Assembly (NCBI GenBank): GCA_033391075.1
Contig: JAWPMV010000004.1
Location: forward strand, 1 to 64,000
From: Bacteroidia bacterium
GTDB lineage: Bacteria; Bacteroidota; Bacteroidia; J057
Direction: 5' to 3'
DNA length: 64,000 nucleotides
Below are positions 1 through 9,027 of this stretch, piece after piece. Numbering within the stretch: the stretch's first letter is position 1; each line of letters opens with the position of its first letter. Made by a program: the position numbers and the translations under genes. The notes beneath the pieces were generated by a model. It was not told the origin of the DNA and ran no database searches. It saw only the letters and a program-made list of their open reading frames with translations.

Positions 1-1
1 G

Positions 2-2467
2 GATACAGATGAAGGAATAACCAATGTAAGTGCCAGCGACAGATTTAGCGGAAATGGAGCTAATATAGATTTAGAACTCGCTCAGCAAGGGGCAAATCTG
101 GGCCAGGTCCTCAAATGGGACGGTAATGCATGGACTCCGGCGGATGATGTGACTGGAGGTACGGGTAATGTCAGTACAAGTCCAAGAATCAGTGGTAATG
201 GTACAAATCTTCCCCTGGATATTGCCCAACAGGGTGCCAGTAATGGGGAAATCCTGAAATGGAATGGAAATAATTGGGTACCGGATACAGATGAAACGGG
301 ATTAACTACGGTAAGTGTCAGCGACAGATTTAGCGGAGATGGAGCTAATGTAGACTTAGAACTCGCCCAGCAAGGGGCAAATCTGGGTCAGGTCCTCAAA
401 TGGGACGGTAATGCATGGACTCCGGCGGATGATGTGACTGGAGGTACAGGTAATGTCAGTACAAGTCCAAGAATTAGTGGTAATGGTACAAATGTTCCCC
501 TGGATATCGCCCAGCAGGGTGCCGGTAATGGAGAAATCCTCAAATGGAATGGAAATAATTGGGTACCGGATACAGATGAAGGAATAACCAATGTAAGTGC
601 CAGCGACAGATTTAGCGGAAATGGAGCTAATATAGATTTAGAACTCGCTCAGCAAGGGGCAAATCTGGGTCAGGTCCTCAAATGGGACGGTAATGCATGG
701 ACTCCGGCGGATGATGTGACTGGAGGTACAGGTAATGTCAGTACAAGTCCAAGAATCAGTGGTAATGGTACCAATGTTCCCCTGGATATTGCCCAGCAAG
801 GAGCAAATTCGGGAGAAGTACTAAAATGGAACGGTATTAACTGGGTGCCCGAAATTGATGCAGTTGGAATCGCCTCCGTCAATACAAGTGACAGAATACA
901 GGGAGATGGAGTAAATACAGACCTGGATATAGCCCAACAAGGAGCCACAGTAGGACAAGTTTTAAAATGGAATGGTACCATATGGGCTCCAGACGATGAT
1001 GTCAGTGGGGGCTTAGGCATCATTAATACCAGTCCGAGAATCAGTGGAAATGGGACCAATGTTCCCCTGGACATTGCACAGCAAGGAGCCTTACTTGGAC
1101 ATGTTATGAAATGGGATGGAAACAATTGGACACCTAAAATTGATGAGGTAAATGACCCAGATCCAGATCCCTTAAATGAAATACAAACGCTGAGTTTGAG
1201 TGGAAACACCCTTAGTCTTTCACAAAATGGAGGTTCTGTAAACTTACCCGTTGGAGCAGCATATATTGCAGGAAATGGAATTGATATCGCAGGAAATGTG
1301 ATCGAAAATACCGGAGACCTGGACAATACCAATGAAATTCAAACCCTCAGTTTCAATAATAGCAATCGGCAACTAAGTTTGAGCAATGGAGGAGGTACCG
1401 TAACCATACCAGCTGGAGGAAATGGAAATGGATTCTGGGATGCCGGGCAAAATGGCAGTATTCACAAGAACAATTCAGGCAATGTCGGAATCGGCGTAAC
1501 GAACCCTATTGCTTCCCTCCATTTGGATGGAGGATTTCTCCTGAGTATCAACGGAAATTCGAAGATTTTCTTGGGAGCCGCTTTTACCGGAGAAGGACTC
1601 TTTGATGTCCGGGGGCCTAATGGAAATCGAAACGCAGTAATAACTCATCCTGGAAATGGAAAACCCAATTATGGATTCTTTGGGGTTCATAATGAACTAG
1701 GACGATTACAGGCGGGATTGAAAGTAGAAAGTGATCCTAATAGAGCTGGAACAGATCAGGGTAAAGTCTTTGCCCATATGGGAGAATTTGAAGTTATAGA
1801 GTTAAAAGATTCTACAGACCTTGTTCCTGGGGCTACTCGGGTTCGCGCAGGATTCAATCCTGTTGATAAATCAGGTCAGATTGACCTCTTTGGATCAGGA
1901 AATAACCTAAATGTACGGCTGGGATCAACGGGTCCAAGCACTGGTGTAGCCGGAAACAAAGGATTTATCGGTTTATATGGAAACGGTGGAGAAGCAGATC
2001 TTCAGGCAGGAATAGAAATTCTAGGTAGTGGACGAGGACATTTCTTTGGAGCCAGCATGAAACTCGATGGCACCGCAGAAGTAGACACACTTGCTGCAAC
2101 CGTCAAGAACTTCCGGGTTCAACACCCCACAGAAGCAGATAAAGAGATCTGGTATGCCAGCATCGAAGGACCTGAAGCCGCCGCTTATGTGAGAGGTACG
2201 GCGACTTTGGTTGACGGGAAAGCGATTATAGAATTTCCTGAACACTTTGAATTAATGATAGATGAGTCAAGTCTAACGATTAGCACTAGTCCCTGGTCCG
2301 CAGATTCAAAGGGACTGGCGGTAGTGAAACGTACAGTGCATGGCTTTGAGGTACAGGAATTACTGAAAGGAGAAGGAAACTATAAGTTCGACTGGGAGGC
2401 AAAAGCTGTAAGAAAGGGATATGAAAACTTCAAAGTAGTTCGTACCAAAAAAGAACTGAGAAGATAA
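2..2467 (+). CDS. Repeat-rich tail-fibre-like surface protein (5' truncated by the window edge)
   Basis: The frame is open from the first codon at base 2, so the gene starts outside the window; the GTG at 149 is internal. About eight copies of a ~47-residue unit (core AQQGAxxGxxLKWxGxxW) occupy the first ~370 residues, in alternating A and B versions that form a ~94-residue, ~282-bp double repeat. They are followed by NEIQTLS...LSLS stretches, then a NVGIGVTNP motif typical of trimeric tail-fibre-like proteins of Bacteroidota. The C-terminal ~110 residues (EGPEAAAYVRG, FPEHFELMI, DSKGLAVV, FDWEAKAVRKG) form a conserved tail I have seen on such proteins in place of a peptidase S74 chaperone. 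No canonical T9SS tail is visible. The PorP/SprF-like gene begins 12 bp downstream, so a cell-surface or exported role is likely. The specific function is unknown. Confidence 0.75.
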   Translation, partial: DTDEGITNVSASDRFSGNGANIDLELAQQGANLGQVLKWDGNAWTPADDVTGGTGNVSTSPRISGNGTNLPLDIAQQGASNGEILKWNGNNWVPDTDETGLTTVSVSDRFSGDGANVDLELAQQGANLGQVLKWDGNAWTPADDVTGGTGNVSTSPRISGNGTNVPLDIAQQGAGNGEILKWNGNNWVPDTDEGITNVSASDRFSGNGANIDLELAQQGANLGQVLKWDGNAWTPADDVTGGTGNVSTSPRISGNGTNVPLDIAQQGANSGEVLKWNGINWVPEIDAVGIASVNTSDRIQGDGVNTDLDIAQQGATVGQVLKWNGTIWAPDDDVSGGLGIINTSPRISGNGTNVPLDIAQQGALLGHVMKWDGNNWTPKIDEVNDPDPDPLNEIQTLSLSGNTLSLSQNGGSVNLPVGAAYIAGNGIDIAGNVIENTGDLDNTNEIQTLSFNNSNRQLSLSNGGGTVTIPAGGNGNGFWDAGQNGSIHKNNSGNVGIGVTNPIASLHLDGGFLLSINGNSKIFLGAAFTGEGLFDVRGPNGNRNAVITHPGNGKPNYGFFGVHNELGRLQAGLKVESDPNRAGTDQGKVFAHMGEFEVIELKDSTDLVPGATRVRAGFNPVDKSGQIDLFGSGNNLNVRLGSTGPSTGVAGNKGFIGLYGNGGEADLQAGIEILGSGRGHFFGASMKLDGTAEVDTLAATVKNFRVQHPTEADKEIWYASIEGPEAAAYVRGTATLVDGKAIIEFPEHFELMIDESSLTISTSPWSADSKGLAVVKRTVHGFEVQELLKGEGNYKFDWEAKAVRKGYENFKVVRTKKELRR

Positions 2468-2479
2468 GTACAAGCACTT

Positions 2480-3439
2480 ATGCGCAGACTGATCGTCATA
2501 CTTTTATGTTTTGGGAGCCTGGGTCATGGACTTCATGCCCAATTGCTGCCTTTGATGTTGAATAATCGGGATAATGCTGCCTTTATAAATCCGGCTATGA
2601 CAGGAGTGCCTGCGAAGCTGGAGATCGGGAAGAGATCCAGAGATTATGTAAATACCATTGTGGGAGTGAGCAGTCGTCTTCAATGGACAGGATTTGGGGA
2701 TGAAGGGCCATTTACCAGTTATGCAAAAATTTCACAACGACTCTCTGTAGATCGGAGGGGCGAGAAATTTTTCTGGGGAGGTGCATTTTTCATGGATGAC
2801 AATACCGGCCTGACTTCCTTCACATCTGCCGGACTCAATACCTCCTATCATCAGTATTTGGGAAATGATAGCTATATCCATGCAGGGATTTCTTTCCGTT
2901 TTACCCAAAACACCCTGGGACGAGGAGATATACTGGCGCGAGATCAGGCAGATGTCGTGATAGATAATTACCAGAGCAGCTGGTATATGAACTCAGGTAT
3001 CGGGCTTTTTTATAGTAGCAGCCTTTTTTACATCGGCGCATCATTGCCCAATACAGTATTTCGAAGACCTGATACCCAGCTTGCAGTAGTATCCAAGCAT
3101 TATTATGGGGTTTTAGGTGGATATATTCACCTCATGGATGATGATGTTTACCTGGAACCCTCTATATGGGTCCGTACGGCTGATCAGTTGCCCTTTTACT
3201 ATGATTTAGGGTTGACTATTAACTTTTACATAGAAAACGCAGGAAAACGCGCAAGTGGCACCTATCATGGAAAGCAGGTATGGGCAGGTGTAGGATATGA
3301 TGCGGCTAAAGCCCTCAGAGCCGAAGCCGGTATTTACTATGAAAAAGTGAAATTCAGCTTTATTTATAATCACTACCTGAATAATCCCGGCTATGTCTTT
3401 GGCAGTGGTCTGGAAGGAGGCATCTACCTTATTCTTTAG
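2480..3439 (+). CDS. PorP/SprF family type IX secretion membrane protein
   Basis: This 319-residue protein has an N-terminal signal peptide ending near LHAQ and the family hallmark close to the N-terminus: LMLNNRDNAAFINPAMTG, the 'INPAxxG' motif of PorP/SprF proteins. The remainder alternates short amphipathic strands with Gly/Tyr/Trp, as expected of an outer-membrane beta barrel, and ends in ...GGIYLIL. In Flavobacterium johnsoniae, SprF-type proteins are needed for export of a partner carrying a type B T9SS C-terminal domain. The next gene, starting 4 bp later, encodes exactly such a domain, so the two probably form a barrel and cargo pair. Many Bacteroidota encode several paralogues, so this need not be the core T9SS copy. 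Confidence 0.88.
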   Translation: MRRLIVILLCFGSLGHGLHAQLLPLMLNNRDNAAFINPAMTGVPAKLEIGKRSRDYVNTIVGVSSRLQWTGFGDEGPFTSYAKISQRLSVDRRGEKFFWGGAFFMDDNTGLTSFTSAGLNTSYHQYLGNDSYIHAGISFRFTQNTLGRGDILARDQADVVIDNYQSSWYMNSGIGLFYSSSLFYIGASLPNTVFRRPDTQLAVVSKHYYGVLGGYIHLMDDDVYLEPSIWVRTADQLPFYYDLGLTINFYIENAGKRASGTYHGKQVWAGVGYDAAKALRAEAGIYYEKVKFSFIYNHYLNNPGYVFGSGLEGGIYLIL

Positions 3440-3443
3440 CTTT

Positions 3444-3986
3444 ATGAAAAAAATCATCCTCATACTGGCTATCCTTTCTGGCTTATGTCTGGAAGCTCAG
3501 GCGCAAAAGGCAGAGAAACTGGAGCGAAAATTTGTAGGCGCTGCCGGCAAAAGCAATACTTCTCCCAGTGGGAAATTGAAAGTAAGTTATTCCATTGGAG
3601 GGATCATGACAGCTACAGGAAGAGGTCGTTCCAAAAAGTTCACCCAGGGCTTTCAACAACCCGAGTGCTCGGATTGTGATACGACGGTAAACAGACCCAG
3701 TCTTTCCTGCGATAATCTATACAATATTATTACGCCAAACCAGGACGGAAAAAATGATCAGTGGATCGTTGAACAACTCATCAATCCCGAGCCAGGCCTT
3801 AGTGCAGATCTGAAAATCTATACCCGCTGGGGACAGGAAGTTTTTAGTGCAGTAAACTACCAAAATGACTGGGCAGGGCAGGACAAAAACAATCGTCCCC
3901 TTCCCTCAGGCACCTATTATTATCTCCTGATTTATGATGAGAACCAAAAGCCTTGCAAAGGAGATATTACCCTGCTGAAAAATTAA
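3444..3986 (+). CDS. Small secreted protein with gliding-motility-type (type B) T9SS C-terminal domain
   Basis: The start is the ATG at 3444, because it opens a clean signal peptide (MKKIILILAILSGLCLEAQAQ); the reading frame extends further upstream but inside the previous gene. The ~180-residue product has a short Ser/Gly/Lys-rich middle (YSIGGIMTATGRG, a segment often found next to such domains) and then a type B C-terminal domain: ITPNQDGKND, IYTRWGQEVF, NDWAGQ, LPSGTYYYLL. In this family the domain targets proteins to the T9SS, often with a co-encoded SprF-like barrel, here the gene immediately upstream. With little else in the protein, it may be a surface anchor or accessory subunit. Confidence 0.85.
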   Translation: MKKIILILAILSGLCLEAQAQKAEKLERKFVGAAGKSNTSPSGKLKVSYSIGGIMTATGRGRSKKFTQGFQQPECSDCDTTVNRPSLSCDNLYNIITPNQDGKNDQWIVEQLINPEPGLSADLKIYTRWGQEVFSAVNYQNDWAGQDKNNRPLPSGTYYYLLIYDENQKPCKGDITLLKN

Positions 3987-4097
3987 GGATAAGGAATAAA
4001 AATGAAGATGCGGAATTACCCATCAAGCAAGAAGACCGGAAAAGCCCTCATTTAAACACAACCTGGCTCAACAAGCTTGCAATGATTAGGCCCTAAA

Positions 4098-6764
4098 CTA
4101 TTTATTGATTTTTGCCAGAATTTCGGGGAAGGAGTTGAATAATTCTGGATCGAGTTCAAGGGCTCTGTTGTAGAAAGGCATAGCGTCTTCCAAACGCTTA
4201 TCTTCTGTCTGGCGACTTCCAAAGTAGTGGTAGTATTTCCCCAGCTCAAAATTAGCTTCTGCATTATCTGGATTCAGCTTATAAGCGGCATTGAGGGCCA
4301 TGCCAGCATCGAGATAACGTTCCTGCGCCAGCATGATGCGTCCACTCAATAATTGAGCCTGGAAATCATTCCTTTTCGCACGGACTGCTCTATCAACCCA
4401 ACTTCTGGCCGACTTAATGTCTCCCAGTTTAAAATTTGCGAGAGCCTTATAATAAGCAAGGGTAAAAATATCCTTATTTACCCCTTGCAATTCATCAATG
4501 CTGGAAAGGGCCAGTTGAGGACTTCCTTTCTCTATATATGATTTTATCTTGAGAATAAGGGCTTCTTCATTTGCGGCATTCTGTTCCAGACTCGCTTCAG
4601 CAAAGGTGATACTTTCCTCATAAGATGCCATACCATAAAGGGCAAAGGCTTTAAAATAAAGAAAGTCCGCATTGAAATTTTCCACCTGCAGCACTTCGTC
4701 AATCTCATCCAGTGCTTCCTGATAATTTTCTTGTCCCAAAAATACCTGAGCCTTTACTTTCCTGAATTCCAAAGAGGGAAGTTCTCCTCTTTGATTCAGC
4801 ACACTCTCCAATCGATTTAAACTTAAGGATGCAGCCAGATAATCTTTTTGCTCAAGAAGAATACGACTTTTAAGTTTTAAAGCCCCCAGCTCTTCCTTTT
4901 TCTGATCCAGTAAGCGATCCAGAATATTTAAGGCCGGTTTATTATTGCCCTGGCCCGATAGAGCCCTAGCTTTAAATAATTGCGCTTTTGTGACAGATCC
5001 ATCTACAAAGAGGATTTCATTTGCCGAAATAAGTGCACGATTATAGTCTTCCATCGCCAAATAGCACTCCGCGATCTTTAGGGTAATTTCTTGTTCAGAT
5101 CCGATTTTTTTCTTTTTCAGAATCTTATACGCCTTCAAAGCTTCCTTGTAATTTCCTTCCATGAAAAAGAGGTCCCCTTCCTTTCTCTCTTCACTTCTAT
5201 TCACCCGTACTTCTTCTTCTTTCCCATTAAGGCTATTTCTAAAGGTGATTGCTTCCGGCATTTTGGGCAAAAGGATCAGGGCCTGCTCAACTGCTGAAAG
5301 AGCTAGAATAGATTTTTCTTCTTCTCGATACTGCCGGGCCTTATCCAGATAAATATTCGCAAGATTGCTTTTAGGATAGTTTAGTGCATCCAGCTCATTG
5401 GCTTTTAAAAAGCTCTCCATAGAAGGCTCAAACTCTGAAAGATTGAGGTGAGACCTTCCCAATTCAAAATGTGCAAGCGCAAAGTCTGGATTTAGTTTGA
5501 TAAGTTTTTGAAAATTGAGACTTGCATCTCTATGCTGATCGAGGTTTTGGTTGACTACTCCCAATTTTAAGAGCATATCCGCATCATTTTCTAATTCCTC
5601 GACCTTCATCAAATTCTTTTTCGCATCTGTCCAAAGTCCTGATTCTACCTGAAGACTGATCAATCTTTTTAAGGTAAAAATATCCCCGGGATCAAGTAGC
5701 AATGCCTGTTCGAGGTATTCTATTCCATTTATTCCGTCTTCTTTTTCCCACAAATCTGCCAGAGCTATCCAGGCGAGTTTATATTGCCGATCGCTCAATT
5801 CAAGGGCCATGAGAAAATCATCACTGGCAGCCTTTACCTTATTTTCTTCCAGATTCTTCAAGCCTCTTTCGTAATACAGATTCGGGTCATTGGGTTCATC
5901 CCCTATCTTCCGATTGTATCCATCCAGGCTATAATATTTTCTGTCATCCCTATCGTCGATAATTTCTTCGATGAGGTCAATCTTTTCTCTAATGCTATCT
6001 ACCGTGAATATCTGATTGCTGAGGATATAGTTTGTTAAAGCTGCATCATAGTCATAGATCGCCCACAGTCTTTGCGCCCTTGCCAACTGATTTCTATATC
6101 TGCTTTTGATCTGGTCCCGGGTTTCTACCTCATAGTATCGGGTTGTATCCCCTTGAGGGAAAAAACTGATAAGGTCTATGTAATAGGCCCATTGTTCCCC
6201 CTCAACAATCTTTACCCGGGCCATCCTGTTTGTTTGTGAATACGCTTTTCGAATATCCTTATGCCGGCCTTCAAATTTACTATTGAAACGTACTTTTAAA
6301 TAGAGATCACCACTCAATTTGGAACGCTTTACAGCTGAAACCAGAATATTATCAATGCTTATTCCATTGGGATCGCTCTTGGTATAAAAAGCATCGAAAT
6401 CGGCCAGATAGGTTTCTACTTCTACAAAGCCCTCCCCTACTGTACTTTCTTCATCTACTACCCGGGGATCAATATCACTGACAATTAGCACCTCCTTGCC
6501 TGTGAACAGGCGCTTGGATAATTGTCCATCTTCTACCACCATCTGAATCATCGAACTCACCTCTCCCCCATCTTCTGACTGAGCAATGATTTGAAGAAAC
6601 TCGCCAAAGGATTCGATCAGAAAGCGGGCCTGGCTTTGGGCATTCTGAACTTGTTTAGGGGAAATATCTTCTGCAATACTTTGCGTAAATACAAAAGTAG
6701 ATTGCCCAGCCAGCAAAATAAGCAGACTCAGTGTTCTTAGCTTTTGTATAATCCTTAGATGCAT
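4098..6764 (-). CDS. Large exported TPR-repeat protein
   Basis: An 888-residue protein with a signal peptide (hydrophobic LSLLILLAGQSTFVF, cleavage near FTQS). Residues ~35-210 form a non-repeat domain containing YLADFDAFYTK and LYLKVRFNSKFEGRHKD. From residue ~290 to the end there are about a dozen TPR-like helical pairs with A/Y/G spacing, for example DFALAHFELGRSHLNL and NAEANFELGKYYHYFG. It is probably a periplasmic or outer-membrane-associated scaffold. It is the last gene of a three-gene minus-strand run, 28 bp after the preceding gene. Its N-terminal domain resembles the C-terminal part of the first gene of the run. The exact role is not recognisable. Confidence 0.8.
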   Translation of the reverse strand: MHLRIIQKLRTLSLLILLAGQSTFVFTQSIAEDISPKQVQNAQSQARFLIESFGEFLQIIAQSEDGGEVSSMIQMVVEDGQLSKRLFTGKEVLIVSDIDPRVVDEESTVGEGFVEVETYLADFDAFYTKSDPNGISIDNILVSAVKRSKLSGDLYLKVRFNSKFEGRHKDIRKAYSQTNRMARVKIVEGEQWAYYIDLISFFPQGDTTRYYEVETRDQIKSRYRNQLARAQRLWAIYDYDAALTNYILSNQIFTVDSIREKIDLIEEIIDDRDDRKYYSLDGYNRKIGDEPNDPNLYYERGLKNLEENKVKAASDDFLMALELSDRQYKLAWIALADLWEKEDGINGIEYLEQALLLDPGDIFTLKRLISLQVESGLWTDAKKNLMKVEELENDADMLLKLGVVNQNLDQHRDASLNFQKLIKLNPDFALAHFELGRSHLNLSEFEPSMESFLKANELDALNYPKSNLANIYLDKARQYREEEKSILALSAVEQALILLPKMPEAITFRNSLNGKEEEVRVNRSEERKEGDLFFMEGNYKEALKAYKILKKKKIGSEQEITLKIAECYLAMEDYNRALISANEILFVDGSVTKAQLFKARALSGQGNNKPALNILDRLLDQKKEELGALKLKSRILLEQKDYLAASLSLNRLESVLNQRGELPSLEFRKVKAQVFLGQENYQEALDEIDEVLQVENFNADFLYFKAFALYGMASYEESITFAEASLEQNAANEEALILKIKSYIEKGSPQLALSSIDELQGVNKDIFTLAYYKALANFKLGDIKSARSWVDRAVRAKRNDFQAQLLSGRIMLAQERYLDAGMALNAAYKLNPDNAEANFELGKYYHYFGSRQTEDKRLEDAMPFYNRALELDPELFNSFPEILAKINK

Positions 6765-6792
6765 TTCTTTCCCTACAAAATAAATAATACCC

Positions 6793-7593
6793 TTAATCCA
6801 GGTACAAGATAGATTTTTTATACTCGCTTTTCAGTTGTTCCGGCAATCTAACAATATCACTGATCAACCATCCTGAATTGGGATCTGACCTATTGACGCT
6901 ATGCACCATGAACGCCCAATTTTCTACCTGAAGAAAGTGGTAGGTGATCCGATCAATGTATTCATATTCAATATTGCCTTCTATCAATTCATTGAGGAAA
7001 AGGGCCAGTTTACCTTCATGGAAATTCTGGTACAAAAATCCTTTTACTCTTCTTTTATCAGCCGAAAACAATTCTCTTATATTGACAAAATTTGTTCCTT
7101 CACTTGCTGGATGAAGAAATAACTTCTCATCTTCCGTAATATTTAAACGCAAAAAACTCGCATCTATTCCCCGAATGACCCACTTGGATGAATAATCTTT
7201 TTCAGACTCTACTTTCAGTGTCAAGGTTACTCTCTCTGGTTTCCCTTTATATAGGATTTTACATTCCAGTCGAGCAAACCATTCTTCATCATAGAAACTC
7301 AGTAAGGTTTTGTTATCCTTTTCATCGATCTTTTCCAGAAAATCCCGGATAGATTTTGCATCCATTTTAGCCGAGCGATCAAAGAGGCTTAGCACCAAAT
7401 CTTTGCGGGTGAGAGCCACATCTTTCCCTTTCTGCATCTCTGCAATATGGGGCCCAGCTTCTCCATTAAATCGAGTTATGAATTCATTGATTTGGGATAC
7501 ATTAAGTGCGAACATTTGATCATCCCAGGTCCAAGAGGATTGGGCCTGAGCGATGGAGCACAGAAAAATGATCGAAAAAAAACATTTTCTCAT
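6793..7593 (-). CDS. Exported protein of unknown function, middle gene of a three-gene run
   Basis: The 266-residue product begins with a signal peptide (MRKCFFSIIFLCSIAQAQS). I recognise no named family. A central stretch (LECKILYKGKPERVTLTLKV, then KWVIRGIDASF) looks like an NTF2- or cystatin-like beta sheet and is similar in layout to segments of the genes on both sides. Its ATG overlaps the stop codon of the upstream gene (ATGA at 7590-7593), which indicates translational coupling and a joint function with the 398-residue protein. The TPR protein follows 28 bp downstream. Confidence 0.7.
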   Translation of the reverse strand: MRKCFFSIIFLCSIAQAQSSWTWDDQMFALNVSQINEFITRFNGEAGPHIAEMQKGKDVALTRKDLVLSLFDRSAKMDAKSIRDFLEKIDEKDNKTLLSFYDEEWFARLECKILYKGKPERVTLTLKVESEKDYSSKWVIRGIDASFLRLNITEDEKLFLHPASEGTNFVNIRELFSADKRRVKGFLYQNFHEGKLALFLNELIEGNIEYEYIDRITYHFLQVENWAFMVHSVNRSDPNSGWLISDIVRLPEQLKSEYKKSILYLD

Positions 7594-8786
7594 TTTGAGG
7601 TTTCAGTTACAGAGATATTCGAAAGCAAAACGTCCCAAATGGCCTGGGATTCCCCTTCAATCTCGGGTTCATATACTTTGAGGACGATATTTATATTTTT
7701 TTGGGTATAATCTGTATATACCAACAATCCATCTTTATAGCCAGAAAATCTCTGTCCATAAGTAACGGTACCATACCAGTTGTCTTTGTATTTCCTGATA
7801 TCGGAAACCTTTACTACCTGGCCGTTGGTGATTTCAATTTTTGTGTATTTGTCTGCGAGATAATTAAGTCGGTTGAAGTAACGTCTTATTTTATATGCGA
7901 CTGGTTGTTCGCGGTTTAAACTGGATACTTCAATGTAGCAGGTATCACTGACGAAAAGAATCATGGCCTGATCAGTAATTGATCTTATTCTCATTCGGTC
8001 CTCCCCTTCCAGGATCGTTTCTACATAAGAAGCGAACTTTTCAACTTTTGCTTTTGCCTTTTCGTTAAACTCGTCCATATCCACCGGCATATCAGGTCCT
8101 TCTCCCTCTGATAAATTCGGACTTGTTTTTTCTTCACCGTCTGCCTTTTCTGTTACATCTTCTACCTCAAAATCATCGGCAATGCCTACTTCTTTGTCCC
8201 CATTAGCTACTGCTACAGCAGGAGGCTCTAGGGTGGAATTGCTCAAAGCATCCAGTTCAGAAACTGGTAACTCTGGTAGGAAGGCATTCTTTAGGCGCGA
8301 TTTTGCAAAGTTCTGGTCTCCGAAAATTCGTAGATCGGGATCGGGGCTATAAATAGCGACGAATCCCCCTTCTTTCAATTCCTTGAAATTACCGGTGTAA
8401 TAATCTTCGTATTCTATTTTCCCATCTGCTCCTATCACTTCCCAGCTTTTGATGGCTACTGATTTACCATTATCCAGAAAAATAATTCCATAATCTTCCT
8501 TTGAGAAGTCCCGAATTCGGGGAGCGTCAAAAGGACCGATAAATAATTTCTTTTCCGCAGTCAGGACAAAGGAAATTTTCTCAAGCTTGATGGGCTTGCC
8601 TTTTTTTCCACCCGCCTTGAGATAAGACAGTTTGCCATCCAGACCGAGGCTTGTCTCCGATTTGTCTATAATTTTGCCGGATATAGGCGCTTCCTTCCCT
8701 TCCAGGAATATCAGGTCCTGTGCCTGAAGTATTGATACTCCAAGGATCAGGATGAAACAGCTCAAGATTGTGTTATATAGTTTCAT
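7590..8786 (-). CDS. Exported protein of unknown function, first gene of the three-gene run
   Basis: A 398-residue protein with a signal peptide (MKLYNTILSCFILILGVSILQAQ). The N-terminal half (residues ~22-190) is beta-rich and mentions of G-x-I/L patterns (APISGKIIDKSE, KKLFIGPFDAP) resemble small SH3-like or carboxypeptidase-regulatory-like folds. An acidic low-complexity linker at ~195-245 (EVGIADDFEVEDVTEKADGE) separates it from a C-terminal domain of ~150 residues (CYIEVSSLNREQPVAYKI, LADKYTKIEITNGQVVKV, WYGTVTYGQRFSGYKDG). That domain resembles the N-terminal part of the TPR protein at the end of the run. No family name is supported. Confidence 0.7.
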   Translation of the reverse strand: MKLYNTILSCFILILGVSILQAQDLIFLEGKEAPISGKIIDKSETSLGLDGKLSYLKAGGKKGKPIKLEKISFVLTAEKKLFIGPFDAPRIRDFSKEDYGIIFLDNGKSVAIKSWEVIGADGKIEYEDYYTGNFKELKEGGFVAIYSPDPDLRIFGDQNFAKSRLKNAFLPELPVSELDALSNSTLEPPAVAVANGDKEVGIADDFEVEDVTEKADGEEKTSPNLSEGEGPDMPVDMDEFNEKAKAKVEKFASYVETILEGEDRMRIRSITDQAMILFVSDTCYIEVSSLNREQPVAYKIRRYFNRLNYLADKYTKIEITNGQVVKVSDIRKYKDNWYGTVTYGQRFSGYKDGLLVYTDYTQKNINIVLKVYEPEIEGESQAIWDVLLSNISVTETSK

Positions 8787-9027
8787 AGGTTAAGGTAAAA
8801 AGCTATTTTCCAAGGGAGCCATATCTATTGGTATTCATCTAATTCCTTTTCCTTTAGACAAATTCAACTGGAAAAGTTTCCTAGTCGATTTAATATTTTT
8901 AGAAATTTACTATCCCCGGGAAAATACCTATTGAAAAGAATTGCGTTTTACTCATGCTTCAGTAAATGCAAAAATACTTCCAAATAAGGAATATTCAATT
9001 ATGACAGCTGCAATAATATCGGTTTGC

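Noticed and set aside
388-1332. Long minus-strand frames (67 and 220 residues) across the repeat region of the first gene
   Set aside because: They are reverse-complement shadows of the repeats; the plus-strand frame has consistent tail-fibre-like domains.
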